In this document: one piece after another, positions 12,016-22,449 of the stretch
Position numbering within the stretch: the first letter of the stretch is position 1
Layout: each line of letters opens with the position of its first letter
Origin: Elephas maximus indicus
Taxonomy: Eukaryota; Chordata; Mammalia; Proboscidea; Elephantidae
Reading direction: 5' to 3'
Assembly: GCF_024166365.1 (NCBI RefSeq)
Contig: NC_064839.1
Coordinates: 16,354,878 to 16,418,877 of the forward strand
Length of the DNA stretch: 64,000 nucleotides
The notes under the pieces: generated by a model
What the model saw: only the letters and a program-made list of their open reading frames with translations
The model's database searches: none
Told to the model about the DNA's origin: nothing
Program-made: the position numbers and the translations under genes

Positions 12016-13400
12016 ATGTCGTTAGGTACTGTCGAATCGGTTCTAGTAACGACCCCATGTACAACAGAAAGAAACACTGCCCAGCCTTGCACCATTCTCA
12101 CGATCATTGTTATGCTTGAGCCCATTGTTGCAGCCACTGTGTCAGTCTGTCTCATTGAGGGTCTTCCTCTTGTGCTGACCCCTCAACTTTACCAATCATG
12201 ATGTCCTTCTCTAGGGACTGGTCCCTCCTGATAACATGTCTAAAGTATGTGAGACAAAGTCTCATCATCCTTGCTTCTAATGAGCATTCTAGCTGTACTT
12301 CTTCCAAGACAGGTGTTTTGGTTCTTCTGGCAGTCCATAAAAAATATTCAATATTCTTTGCCAACGCTATAATTCAAAGGCGTCAATCCTTCATTGGTCT
12401 TCTTTATTCATTGTCTGACTTTCACATGCATGTGAGGTGATTGAAAACATGTTGGCTTAGGTTAGGTGCACCTTAGTCCTTAAAGTGACGTCTTTACTTT
12501 TTCAGACTTTAAAGGAATCTTTTGCTGCAGATTTGCCCAATGCAATGGTCATTTGATTTACTGGCTGCTGCTTCCATAGGTGTTGATTGTGGATCCAAGT
12601 AAAATGAAATCCTTTACAACTTCAGTCTTCTCTGTTTATGTCATGATGTTGCTTACTGGTCCAGTTGTGAGGATATTTGTTTTCTTTATGTTGAGTTGTA
12701 ATCCATACTAAAGGCTGTGGTCTGATTTTCATCAGTAAATGCTTCAAGTTTTCTTCACTTTCTGCAAGCAAGTTGTGTCATCTGCATATTGCAGCTTGTT
12801 AAGGAGTCATCCTCCAGTCCTGATGCCGCTTTCTTCTTCATATAGTTCAGTTTCTTGGATTATTTATTCAGCATACAAATTGTATAGGTGTAGTGAGAGA
12901 ATACAACCCTGATGCGCACCTTTCTTGACTTGAAACCACACAGTATCACCTTTCCCCTTGTTCTGTTCAAACAATTGTCTCTTGGTCTATGTACAGTTTC
13001 CTCATGAGCGCAATTAAGTGTCTGTAATTTCCATTCTTCACGGTGTTATCCATAATTTGTTATGATCCACACAGTTGAATGCCTTTGCATAGTCACCAAA
13101 ACACAGATAAACATCTTTGTGGTATTCTCTGCCTTCAGCCATGATTCATCTGACATCCTCAGTGATATCCCTTGTTCCACGTCCTCTCCTGAATCCGGCT
13201 TGAGTTTCTGGCAGTTCCCTGTCAGTGTACTGCTGCAACCACTTTTGAATGATCTTCAGCAAAATTTTTACTTGGGTGTGATATTAATGATATTGCTTGA
13301 CAGTTTCCACATTTTGTTGTATCACCTTTCTTTGGAATGGGTACAGATATGGATCTCTTCCAGTCGGTTGGCCAGGTAGATAGCTGTCTTCCAAATAGAT
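12016..13400 (-). mobile_element. RTE-clade LINE, degraded
   Basis: The minus strand encodes RTE/BovB-like pieces: WPTDWKRSISVPIPKKGDT with ISLISHPSKN near 13222-13416, and ARRTKTPVLEEVQLECSLEA with YFRHVIRRDQSLEKDIMIG near 12152-12364. Stops and frameshifts separate them. Its 3' end (left side, about 12016-12060) resembles the 3' tail of AfroSINE. Confidence 0.87.
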
Positions 13401-13640
13401 ATATGGAAAATTCCATAATATTTAGAAATTTAAAAGTACAATTTTAAATGATTCATGGTTCAAAGATGAAATTACAAGATTTTGGAATATGTTTTGATTT
13501 AAATTGAAAAAGCACAGCATATCAAAATGTGTGTGGAATACAAGTAAAACAGTGCCTAGAGGGAATTTGTATAGCTTAAAATGCTCATATTAGAAAATAT
13601 AAAAGGTCAAAATCAGTAATCTAAATTATCCTAAGTCTTA

Positions 13641-14965
13641 TCTTTTTTATGAATTTGAATTTCGTTGTACATTTTTCTCCCACTCTGTCCAGGACCTTCT
13701 TTTGTGATCCCAGCCAGAGTGGTCGGTAGTGGCAGCCAGGCACCACCTAGTTTTTCTAGTCTCAGGCTTTTTTTTTTTTTAGGCTAGTGGACTAATTGTT
13801 TCCTTGAGTCTTTGTTTTCTTCATTCTTTTCTTCTCTGGATGGGAAGAGACCAGTAGTTGTATCTTAGATGGGCGCTCACAAGCTTTTAAGACTTCAGTC
13901 GCTACTTACCAAGGTAGGATGTAGAACATTGTTTTTATGGACTATGTTATGCCAATTGACCTGGAATAGATATCCCCTGAGTCTATGGTCCTAAGCCTTC
14001 AAGTCCAGTGATTCAGTCCTGTGAGGTATTTGGTTATAACTCCGAAGTTTTCATGACTGGGCCACCTGTGTGCTCTGTTATATAATGGATATATTTGTAG
14101 TATATAAAAATATGTATATAGAAATGTCCACTGCCAAACCTGTGTATGCTTGTGGGTGTACTCCCATACGCCATCCCACACCTGTTCAGCCTACATATCT
14201 GCCTCTATGTCCACTCGTAATTATTGTCTGTTATTACTGTTGTTGCAGGATTGTGTATGTAATAGTGTTTACTGTTGTTGCCTATCACTCTTGCGTACCT
14301 CTCACTGCTTATTAGCACTTTTCTTGTCGTATCTGATAGCCCGTTGCTAAAAATTAGGTGCCACAGCTTTGCCTTTACATTTTCTTTTAAGAATTTTATG
14401 TTTTTAGTTTTCACCCTTAGGTCCTTGATACACTTTGAATTGGTTTTTGTGTATAGCATGAGGCAGGGATCCTGTTTCATTTTTCTGCATGTGGAAATCC
14501 AGCGCCACTTAATGAAGAGACTCTTCTTTCCCAAGTGAGTGGACTTAGCACCGTTGTCGAAAATTAGTTGACCATAGAAGTGTGGATTTATTTCTAGACT
14601 CTGAATTCTAGTCCACAGTTCTATATGTCTGTCGTTATACCAGTACCAAACCAAAACCAAACCCACTGCCGCTCAGTCGATTCTGACTCATAGCAACCCT
14701 ATAGGACAGAGTAGAACTGCCCTGTAGAGTTGCCAAGGAGCACCTGGCGGATTCAAACTGCCGACCTTTTGGTTAGCAGCCGTAGCACTTAACCACTACG
14801 CCACCAGGGTTTCCAGGGTGTTTTAATTACTATAGCTTTATAGTATGTTTTGAAATCAAGAAGTGTGAGTCCTGTTACTTTATTCTTCTTCTTCAAGATT
14901 GCTTTAGGAAAACTTTGCATTTTGAATGGGAACGATGACTCTCGAGTGGTCTTTTGTCTACAGTA
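13641..14965 (-). mobile_element. L1 LINE, ORF2 end and 3' UTR, reverse
   Basis: The minus strand at 14205-14666 encodes L1 ORF2 sequence (VWYWYNDRHIELWTRIQS and PCLMLYTKTNSKCIKD). 3' UTR homologous to the other L1 copies runs from about 13650 to 14050. An AfroSINE splits it at 14647-14814. Confidence 0.85.
14647..14814 (-). mobile_element. AfroSINE inside an L1
   Basis: Complete antisense copy from aaccaaaaccaaacccactg to cgccaccagggtttcc. L1 ORF2 homology is continuous on either side (ccagtacc and agggtgtttt). Confidence 0.95.
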
Positions 14966-16211
14966 ATTAATGTGGCTTAGTTACCTTGAGCAGCCTTTTA
15001 ATTTATCATGTCCTAGATGTTTTGTGATTGTCCTTGTTATGTCAAGATTTATAGCAACACAGCTGAAAAGTAAAATTTCCTCTGTGTGTCCTTGTGGTAA
15101 TACATTTTTGATGTATTTGATTTTGGGAAACAATGTACAGCATGATCTAGGTTTTGCAAAAAAACATCTATAGGACGTTTATAGTCTGTATAGGAAGCAA
15201 GCAGTCAGTGGTTATATCTAGTAATATTCTGTTGCTATTTATTTGTTTCTCTGATCTGTATTTTTTTTTTTTGTAATTTATTTCAATGTATATGTATTAC
15301 TGATACAAAAGCTTTTTTGCACCACAGTGCTTAGCCGGTTAAGTAGGAGCTGAGAAACCATCTCTGCTGGTATCTTCACCAGCAGTAAAGCAGTGTGTCC
15401 AGGGCCAGAACGTAATCTTGTCTAAATTATTAGTATTTGCTTTTGGCTCAGTGACCCTTGGGCATGTGTTTGCTTTCTTTCTGTTTGCGTTTTCCTTTCC
15501 TAGGCCTTTCTCTTGTACATAGCGTGGCAGCTACTCTTCCCTTTAGGTTAATGCTGACTGCAAAGAGGTTTTTGTTGTTTGGTTTTTATTTTAAAAATAT
15601 TTAAATACTATAATCATTTTTTAGGTGAGACTATACATATTTCAGTGAGTTTTACATTTTCATACTGTAATCTTCATAAAGTACTTTCCACTCCATTCTT
15701 TATTTCCCTGGAGCCACATTTAGGTCTTTGTATCATATGCTAGTCTGTTGGCTAGATCATTATGTAACTACTCTGGAATGACCCTAAAAACAGAAGAGGC
15801 CTGTCATGTTGTTTAAGGTGTAAGTAAGTATTGAAGGGAAAAGAATGATTGAATGACTTGGGAATTTCTGTTAAAAGTAGCCAATTTGGATTCCTTCATT
15901 TTCACTTTAAACTGATTAGAAATAAATGGTAGAATCCCTGGTAATATGGTATATATGACCATTTTACTTGTTCGTCAGTCTGCAAGGTTGTGAGAAAGAT
16001 AAACTGTTGAGTAAAGGTGAGCAGAACAATGAACTCAGTGAAGAATTATTGACGTGAAAAATCACAAGGTGTTCTGGGAGATGGGATGGACTTGGGCACC
16101 CTGTAATTACCCCATAATTTCAACCACATGCAGGTGTTGAGGACAAGGTCAGGCCTTGGATTGGGCGCTAGAAGTGAAATAACTAAAACTAAGTTTTGAA
16201 GTATTCTAGTG
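14966..16211. other. Unassigned GARRE1 intron DNA
   Basis: A/T-rich sequence with a T-run at 15260-15272. I see no gene, no complete repeat and no splice-supported exon. Confidence 0.5.
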
Positions 16212-16372
16212 AAAACAAACCCGTTGCCATTGAGTCGATTCCGACTCATAGCGATCCTGTAGGACAGAGTGGAACTGCCCCATATAGTTTCTGAGGAGCA
16301 CCTGGTGGATTCAAACCGCTGACCTTTTGGTTAGTAGCTGTAGCTCTTAACCACTACTCCACCAGGGTTTCC
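16212..16372 (-). mobile_element. AfroSINE
   Basis: Complete antisense copy. The likely target-site duplication is attctagt at 16203-16210 and attcttag at 16373-16380. Confidence 0.94.
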
Positions 16373-17269
16373 ATTCTTAGAAAGGTAGAGTTGAATTGTA
16401 GGTTGAACTTCAGCGTTACGGTATTGTAGAAAGGATGGTCTTTGGGAGCTCAAAATACAGTGACCTGATGTTAAAATGTGTTACAATCTGAATAAAATGT
16501 AAAAATCATCAGAAATAAAATGTATCCTGATTATATTCATGAACGCAACACCCTTAACAGCAGTTGTGATACACATACAAGGAATGGGAAGGTGCAGATA
16601 TACCCTTTTCCTCCACCATTAGGGTTTCCCTGAACACACGGTTCCCTTTCAGTAGATCCCTGATGGTTCTCTGTAATCCAAACTGCACCTGTACCAGTGG
16701 GCAAGGTCACTGTCTGTATTCAGGAATTGGGCCTTTATCAGGAATTTAAGTCACACCAAAAATTTCTCTTTATGTAAAGGTCTCTTCACCTCTGATAATG
16801 GCCTGTCATTGCCATCAACTTGGGATGGATTGGTGCAAATAAGTTTATTTATTAGAATACAAAATGCTAAGGGTAAGTTGAAATCAGTTTGTTTTCTTAA
16901 CTCTTAAATCTGACGTGCCAAAGGACTGGACATTTGTGGATGTGGAAGTTGTCAAGAGGTAGAGAAGCTGCTTTTTCTCCCAAGTCTGTATGTTTCCTCC
17001 TTGTTTAGCATTGGTGCTTCTAGCTAATCTTAACAGCTGCTCTCTGCTGTGACATCACCCCACGTTGAGACTCGTGCCATGCAGGAGTGCCACAGGCCAC
17101 CCTCCAGTCTTTTTTCCACTGTCAGAGAAAGAGCCCTGCCTTTCAGTCTTTCTTCCCATACCAAAGCCTGATACTGTACGGGTTTCCACACAGGGTTCCT
17201 TCTTTTCTTCTTAAAATTCACCCACTATTGTGGCCACATCCTGGATCTTGTCATTAGGAGGCAGAGCTA

Positions 17270-17440
17270 GCAGCCTGGTGGTTAGGAAAACGGCTTTTGG
17301 AGTCAAACAGACCTGGCTTCAGATCCCTACTGCAGTACATTAACAGCTTCATCATCTGCCAAATGGGGTAACTTGCTCTCACCCCACAGGGTTGCCTCAC
17401 CACATGTAAAGTGTTGGGCGTGGGTTAAGTGCTCAGTAAT
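17270..17440 (+). repeat. MIR SINE
   Basis: The phrases gtggttaggaaaacggcttt, acctggcttcagatccctac and catctgccaaatgggg run in MIR order. Confidence 0.7.
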
Positions 17441-18744
17441 GGTAACCAGTACTCGGTAATGGTAGTTGTAGGTAAAACTGGAACTGTGGTGCCACTGATA
17501 TTTTCAACTCAAATGTCTCTGTCTTTGACCACCCCACTCATCCATTGTCCAACTTGCCACATCTATTCTACAACCTTACTGAATGCTGTGGTCTGTGTGA
17601 AGGAGAAAATAACTGCCCACAGCCCTGGGTCCACACACTGGAAAATCCATAACTTAGAGTCTATATTTCCATCCAGATCTCTCAGGAACACTCCAAGGAC
17701 TGGTCCATCCCTGGGTCAAGGAGAATAGGATCTCTTACAGGAGGGGAGCTGGTCTAAGAAAGACGTGAGATAATGTACAGAAAAAGTGGATAGAGGGGGC
17801 ACCTAGAGGTTGAGCTCTGTCCTCTCTCAGGAGAAGGTGGTATTTTTGTATATGTTACTTTAGATAAATTTTTAGAGCAGTTATTCTGTGAAACATCTAT
17901 TTCCAAGGTCCAGGGTATCCATTGGTTTGATTGGCTTTTACTGACTTCTTTACAACACAGATGTTTTATCACAACCATAATTTGGGTTGATGCTCCATGA
18001 GTCATGAGTAGGAGGAGGGAGGTTCACGGTAGCTGAGCTCTTGTTCTCATCATTCCTTATTTATATGGAAGAAACTTAGAGAAGTGAAATGACTCATCCA
18101 AGGTTAAACCTCTAATAAATGGAGGAGACTACATACTGAATGTCTGCCTTTTAAAGCCTTCCAGCATCTCTTCTCCCACTTATTCCTGTAGCAGCATCCT
18201 CCCCCTTTCACTATTCCATCACTCCACAGCCAGAGGAGCATCTCAGCCCCCCTCCTGGGCATGCAATCCAGATTGGAATTGTCAGAAGAATGTTTTATCC
18301 TGGAACTGGGGGCCCTGCATCAGGCCTTCAGAGCCCTTTCCAAGCGTTTTCTCTTTTAGAAGGGGGTGGGGTACCTCTTTTCCCTTGGTCATTTCCTCAG
18401 AGAGCCTTTTCCTTTCCACCTGTCCTTTACTATGCATTCTCCCGGCAGCACCTGACTCTCTATATCCGTTGGTTTGAGTTTTCTCACTTGCATGTGAAGG
18501 AGAACAGATGGTGCATTGCATCTCCACTTCCCCCTCCCCCCCCGCCCCCCGTAGCTGGCTAGGATGCTGAGGAAGGGGAAGGAGGAAGAATTTTTGTCCC
18601 TGAGGACCTTGCTCTGCTCCTCTCTTTGTTGCACTGTGAAAAGATTCAAGACACCCTCGTTCTGAACTAAGTCAGTTAAGGTTGAATTTCAGTCATGTGC
18701 CTGGTCTCTGTGCCCACAGCTAATTCCGGCTATTTAGAGCCTTT

Positions 18745-18975
18745 TGAAGGCAATGGGAGACACTAGCTAAGGGCATAGACATGCAAGTCAAGTGACTGCT
18801 CTGCTTTATCTAGCTCTTGGCAGAGTTTCATAACTTCTCTGTACCTCAGTCTTACCGTCTGTAAAATGGGAATGGCCTCATTGGGTTATTCCTAGGATTA
18901 AATGAGATAAACCATGTGAAATCCTTAGCATAGAATCAAGTACATTCTGAGTGCTCAATTATAGCTGACTGTTGT
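18745..18975 (+). repeat. MIR SINE
   Basis: The central MIR phrase cttctctgtacctcagtctt is followed by gtctgtaaaatgggaat and taaatgagataaa, in the correct order. Confidence 0.8.
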
Positions 18976-19462
18976 TATCGTGTACAATAATAAATAATGC
19001 TCTTTATTCATATCATATGTCTCTAACTAGGTTTCAAGGTCTACTACTTCTGTGTCCCTCACCCTGACCAGTCTACCACAGATCATCTGTGGGGAGGAGC
19101 TTTGAAGGAGGTGTGAGTGGAAACCCCAGGAGGCTTGGATGGGGGTTCAGCCTTTGATTCTGGTTGTTCGCTATAGAGGGAGGGTACTTTGGTGTGAGAT
19201 TTGTGCAGATTTTGTTTGTCCTGGTGGTTTCCACAGGGCAAAAAAAAATTCAGAGGGAGTAAGTGGGAATGTTGGGAACTGGCTGCCCCTATTTCTTCAG
19301 GAAGCAGAGCTCTGACCAGTGAGAATGGAGAGGGTACATGGTTGAGGGCAGTGCTTGGCATGTGTGCTGGGAGGTTCTTACCCAGCTTGAGCCTTATTTT
19401 GGGCTGTTCCAAGGGATAGGACTGGGCTGGAGGGCAGACACTGGGGTTGGATTTAGTTCCTT

Positions 19463-19992
19463 ATGATGGTTAAGGTTTTATGTCAACTTGGCTGGCCCAT
19501 GATTCTCAGTGGTTTGGCAGTTATGTAATGATGTAATCAACAACATGATGACATCTGTCATGAGCAACCAATCAGGTGAAAGGGGGTTTTCTTGGAAGTG
19601 TGGCCTGCCACCAGCAAGGCCCTTGCTCTGGATCCTGCATCCCGCTTGTCATCATCTCACCTCCAGTTCTTAGGACTTGAGTGAGCAACTTCCCTGCTGA
19701 TCTTGGGTTCATCAGCCTCTGTAGCCTGTGAACCAGCAGCCTGCTGTCTTACCTGCCAATCTTGGGGTTCATCAGACTCCACAGCCTATGAACCAGAGGT
19801 CTGCCGACTGACCAGCCAACCTTTGGTTCGTCAGCCTCTGCAGCCACGTGAGTCAGAAGATGCCTGACCCACAGACTGGCGACTTGCCAGCCTCTACAAT
19901 CACATGAGCTATTTCCTTGAGATAAATCTCTCCGTATACATATAACATACGCTTCACTGCTTTTGCTTGTCTGGAGAACGCAACCTAAGACA
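19463..19992 (+). mobile_element. Solo LTR-like repeat, tgatggttaa family
   Basis: It starts atgatggttaaggtttta, continues tgtcaacttggctgg and cagtggtttggcagttatgt, and ends ctggagaacgcaacctaag followed by aca. Six identical bases (ttcctt) flank it at 19457-19462 and 19993-19998. No internal viral genes are present. Confidence 0.75.
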
Positions 19993-20496
19993 TTCCTTGT
20001 AAAGGCAATAGAAACAGTTCCCCAACCTTCCCACCTCCCTAAGGCAGTGCAGAATGCTGGCTTGCAAGTGGGCCCTCTCAGATTTGTTTCTACCAGTTGA
20101 ATACATTGTAAATTCAATAAATAAATTTTTTGGTGAGTAAGTAATCTACTGTGTAAGTGAAAGAAATATAAAATACTTTCCACGAAAAAGAATTTGAATG
20201 TTATGGAACATGATAAAAGAGTTGCAAAAAGTTTTTTGTTGTTATTGTCAAATTTAATGTGGGCAAAACAACTGTAAAAGATAAGGGGAAAATGTGAATA
20301 ATCTGGAAAGTATCTGCTCTAGTTGCTTTGCAAGTGACAAGTTCTTGCTGTACTTAAAGAAAGGGAAATAGGAAATTAAAACACTGTGGCTGAGGTTAAG
20401 AAAGAAAGAAAAGGGGAAACAACAATGTCAGAGAACAGCCGTAGCTGATGCCAGAAGGTTGGCAGGTGAATGCACATTCGTATCTTAAATTAAAAT
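19993..20496. other. Unassigned GARRE1 intron DNA
   Basis: About 500 bp with no recognised gene or repeat. Confidence 0.5.
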
Positions 20497-20775
20497 TTTT
20501 ATGGTATTAGATGCTGATGAAGAGTGAGCTACTTGTATCAGGTGGACACTTGAGACTGTGTTGGCATCTCTGGTCTGGAGGGGAGATGGCAGGGTAGAGA
20601 GGGTTAGAAACTGGCAAAATTGTCACGAAAGGAGAGACTGGAAGGCCTGACTCATTAGGGGGAGAGTAAGTGGGAGTATGGAGTAAGGTGTGTATAAGCT
20701 TATATGTGACAGTCTGACTTGATTTGTAAACATTCACTTAAAGCTCAATAAAAATTATTAAAAAAAAATATATAT
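20497..20775 (+). mobile_element. L1 3' end
   Basis: It matches the last 270 bp of the 10054-11130 element (gtggacacttgagactgtgt to actTaaagctcaataaaaat) and ends in an A-rich tail with a short TA repeat. Confidence 0.88.
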
Positions 20776-20786
20776 ATATATGAGGT

Positions 20787-20935
20787 AGGAGTCCCTGGGT
20801 GTGAGAAATGGTTAAGTGCTCGGCTACTAATCAAAAAGTTGGCAGTTCATGTCTACCCAGAGGTGGCTTGGAAGAGAGGCCTGGCAATATCCTTCTGAAA
20901 AGTCATAGCTTTGAAAACTCTCTGTAAACAACCTA
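20787..20935 (+). mobile_element. AfroSINE, long variant, truncated at the tail
   Basis: A sense tRNA-like head (ggttaagtgctcggctacta) is followed by the long-variant middle (ggaagagaggcctggcaata). It stops where L1 sequence begins at about 20936. Confidence 0.75.
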
Positions 20936-21328
20936 AGTGTCCATCAACAGATGAATGGATAAACAAAATGTGGTACATATATACAATAGACTACTACTCA
21001 GCCATAAGGAGAAATGAATTCCTCATCTACACTACAACATAGAAGAGCCTCGAAAACCTTATGTTGACTGAAAAAAATCAATCACAAAAAGACAAATATT
21101 GTATGATCTTACTCATGTGAAATGACAAGAATAAGCAAATGTATAGAGACCAAAGTTTATTAGTGGTTACCAGGGGTGGGAGGGAAGGGGGAAAGGGGAG
21201 TTTTTGTCCAGTGAGTGTTTGTTTATGGTGATGGGAAGGAATTTGGGCAACCATTATGAGTGATAGTTACACAATGTAAGTAATGTCACTGATATCAATA
21301 AATTGTACACCTGAAAAAAAAAATTTTT
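20936..21328 (+). mobile_element. L1 ORF2 end and 3' UTR fragment
   Basis: ccatcaacagatgaatggat, ctactactcagccataagga and the tail gtcactgatatcaataaatt are the terminal part of old L1 elements. Confidence 0.88.
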
Positions 21329-21349
21329 TTTATGGTATTATACATAAAA

Positions 21350-21500
21350 CAAAACAAAAAAACCCATTGCTGTCAAGTCGATTCCAACCCTATAGGACAG
21401 AGTAGAACTGCCCCGTAGAGCTTCCAAGGAGCAGCTGATGGATTCGAACTGCCAACCTTTTGGTTAGCAGCCAAGCTCTTAACCACTGCGCCACATAGTA
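21350..21500 (-). mobile_element. AfroSINE
   Basis: Antisense copy from aacccattgctgtcaagtcg to aaccactgcgccaca. Confidence 0.92.
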
Positions 21501-22245
21501 TTTGTTAAAATGAGTTCTCTAGTTCAACGGACTATTCTGTCACCCAGCTGACTACTAATAATGGACCAGGTGAGTGGGTTTCTGATGTACCGACAACTAG
21601 AGTTGTCCAATATGTCGGTAATTCAAAAATGGTTTAAGTCTTTCTACAAGAATTTTGTGACTCCTAGAAAACTGGTCTGTCAACTGTTTTATAAGACTGG
21701 AAATATGACATGCAACTATGTTAATAACTACGTTAGTAATGATCTCACTAAAACAACCAGTATCTTTAGATTCTATTTCTAATGGAATGTCTTCTTAGAG
21801 TCAAACTGACCTTTCAGACTTTTAGTAACTTGGCTTTTACTCTGCCCTGTGAATACCGTGTGGACATAATTGGAATTTTGGATTGCTTGGTTCAGCAGGA
21901 GCTCAAAGACAACAAGGCGTGGTGTAACCTTGTTACAGAGGAGGGATGTGGAGAACCGGAGTGGAGGACGCGTGGTGGGAAGTTGCAAGGCTCATTTGGA
22001 TATTTGATATTGCTGTTGTTTGAAACATTTTGACTTCTAGGCATCAGGCAACCAGGACCAAACCTAAGAACAAAGACAGGTTCTTCTAAAGTGTGGTAGC
22101 TTTTTAATTTTATATGATTTTGAATTTCCAGTTAATTAATGTTGTATATGATATGAGATGATGATACAATGATGGTTGAGAATTTATTTCACTAATCCAG
22201 CAGGAACCTGCAACCTAAAAATCCTTGGCTCTCTTGTTTTCACAG
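21501..22245. other. GARRE1: Intron DNA just upstream of GARRE1 exon a
   Basis: No repeat was recognised. It ends in the polypyrimidine tract and acceptor ctcttgttttcacag. The frames around 21780-22033 have no similarity that I know and are not GARRE1. Confidence 0.5.
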
Positions 22246-22449
22246 GTGTTGGGACGATGTTTCTTGACAGTGGTGCAAGTCCATTTCCAGTTTTTGACCC
22301 AGGCATTACAGAAGGTCCAGCCAGTGGCCCACTCTTGCTTTGCCGAAGTTGTTGTGCCAGAAAAAAAGAACAGTGGCAGTGGCTTACCTGGCATGAGCCA
22401 CACACCAGAACTGGAGGAAGCCGTGCGATCCTGGCGGGGGGCTGCTGAG
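22246..22449 (+). CDS. GARRE1: GARRE1 exon a (first in window)
   Basis: 68 codons, phase 0 at both ends, opening VLGRCFLTVVQVHFQF and ending SWRGAAE. The acceptor is tttcacag and the donor is gtaacc. It is preceded by more than 22 kb of intron with no other GARRE1 coding sequence, so the large first coding exon must be further upstream. Confidence 0.96.

Larger units (their letters stand above)
9655..13640 (+). mobile_element. Old L1 ORF2 5' region, split by three insertions
   Basis: The ORF2 N-terminal (endonuclease) region starts at about 9720 (ITLNINDLSTPIERQRLL). It continues in four pieces: to 10053, 11131-11393, 11864-about 12015 and about 13400-13640. The last two join smoothly in L1 order (attagaaatcactgacag, then atatggaaaattccataata). 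Two younger L1 3' ends and an RTE LINE occupy the gaps. Confidence 0.82.
16373..19462. other. GARRE1 intron DNA with MIR pieces
   Basis: MIR-like SINE sequence is seen at about 17270-17440 (acctggcttcagatccctac) and 18745-18975 (gtctgtaaaatgggaatggc), with a possible antisense piece at 18065-18125. A C-rich run is at 18530-18550. The remainder (16373-17270, 17440-18740, 18980-19462) has no gene or repeat that I recognise. Confidence 0.5.
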
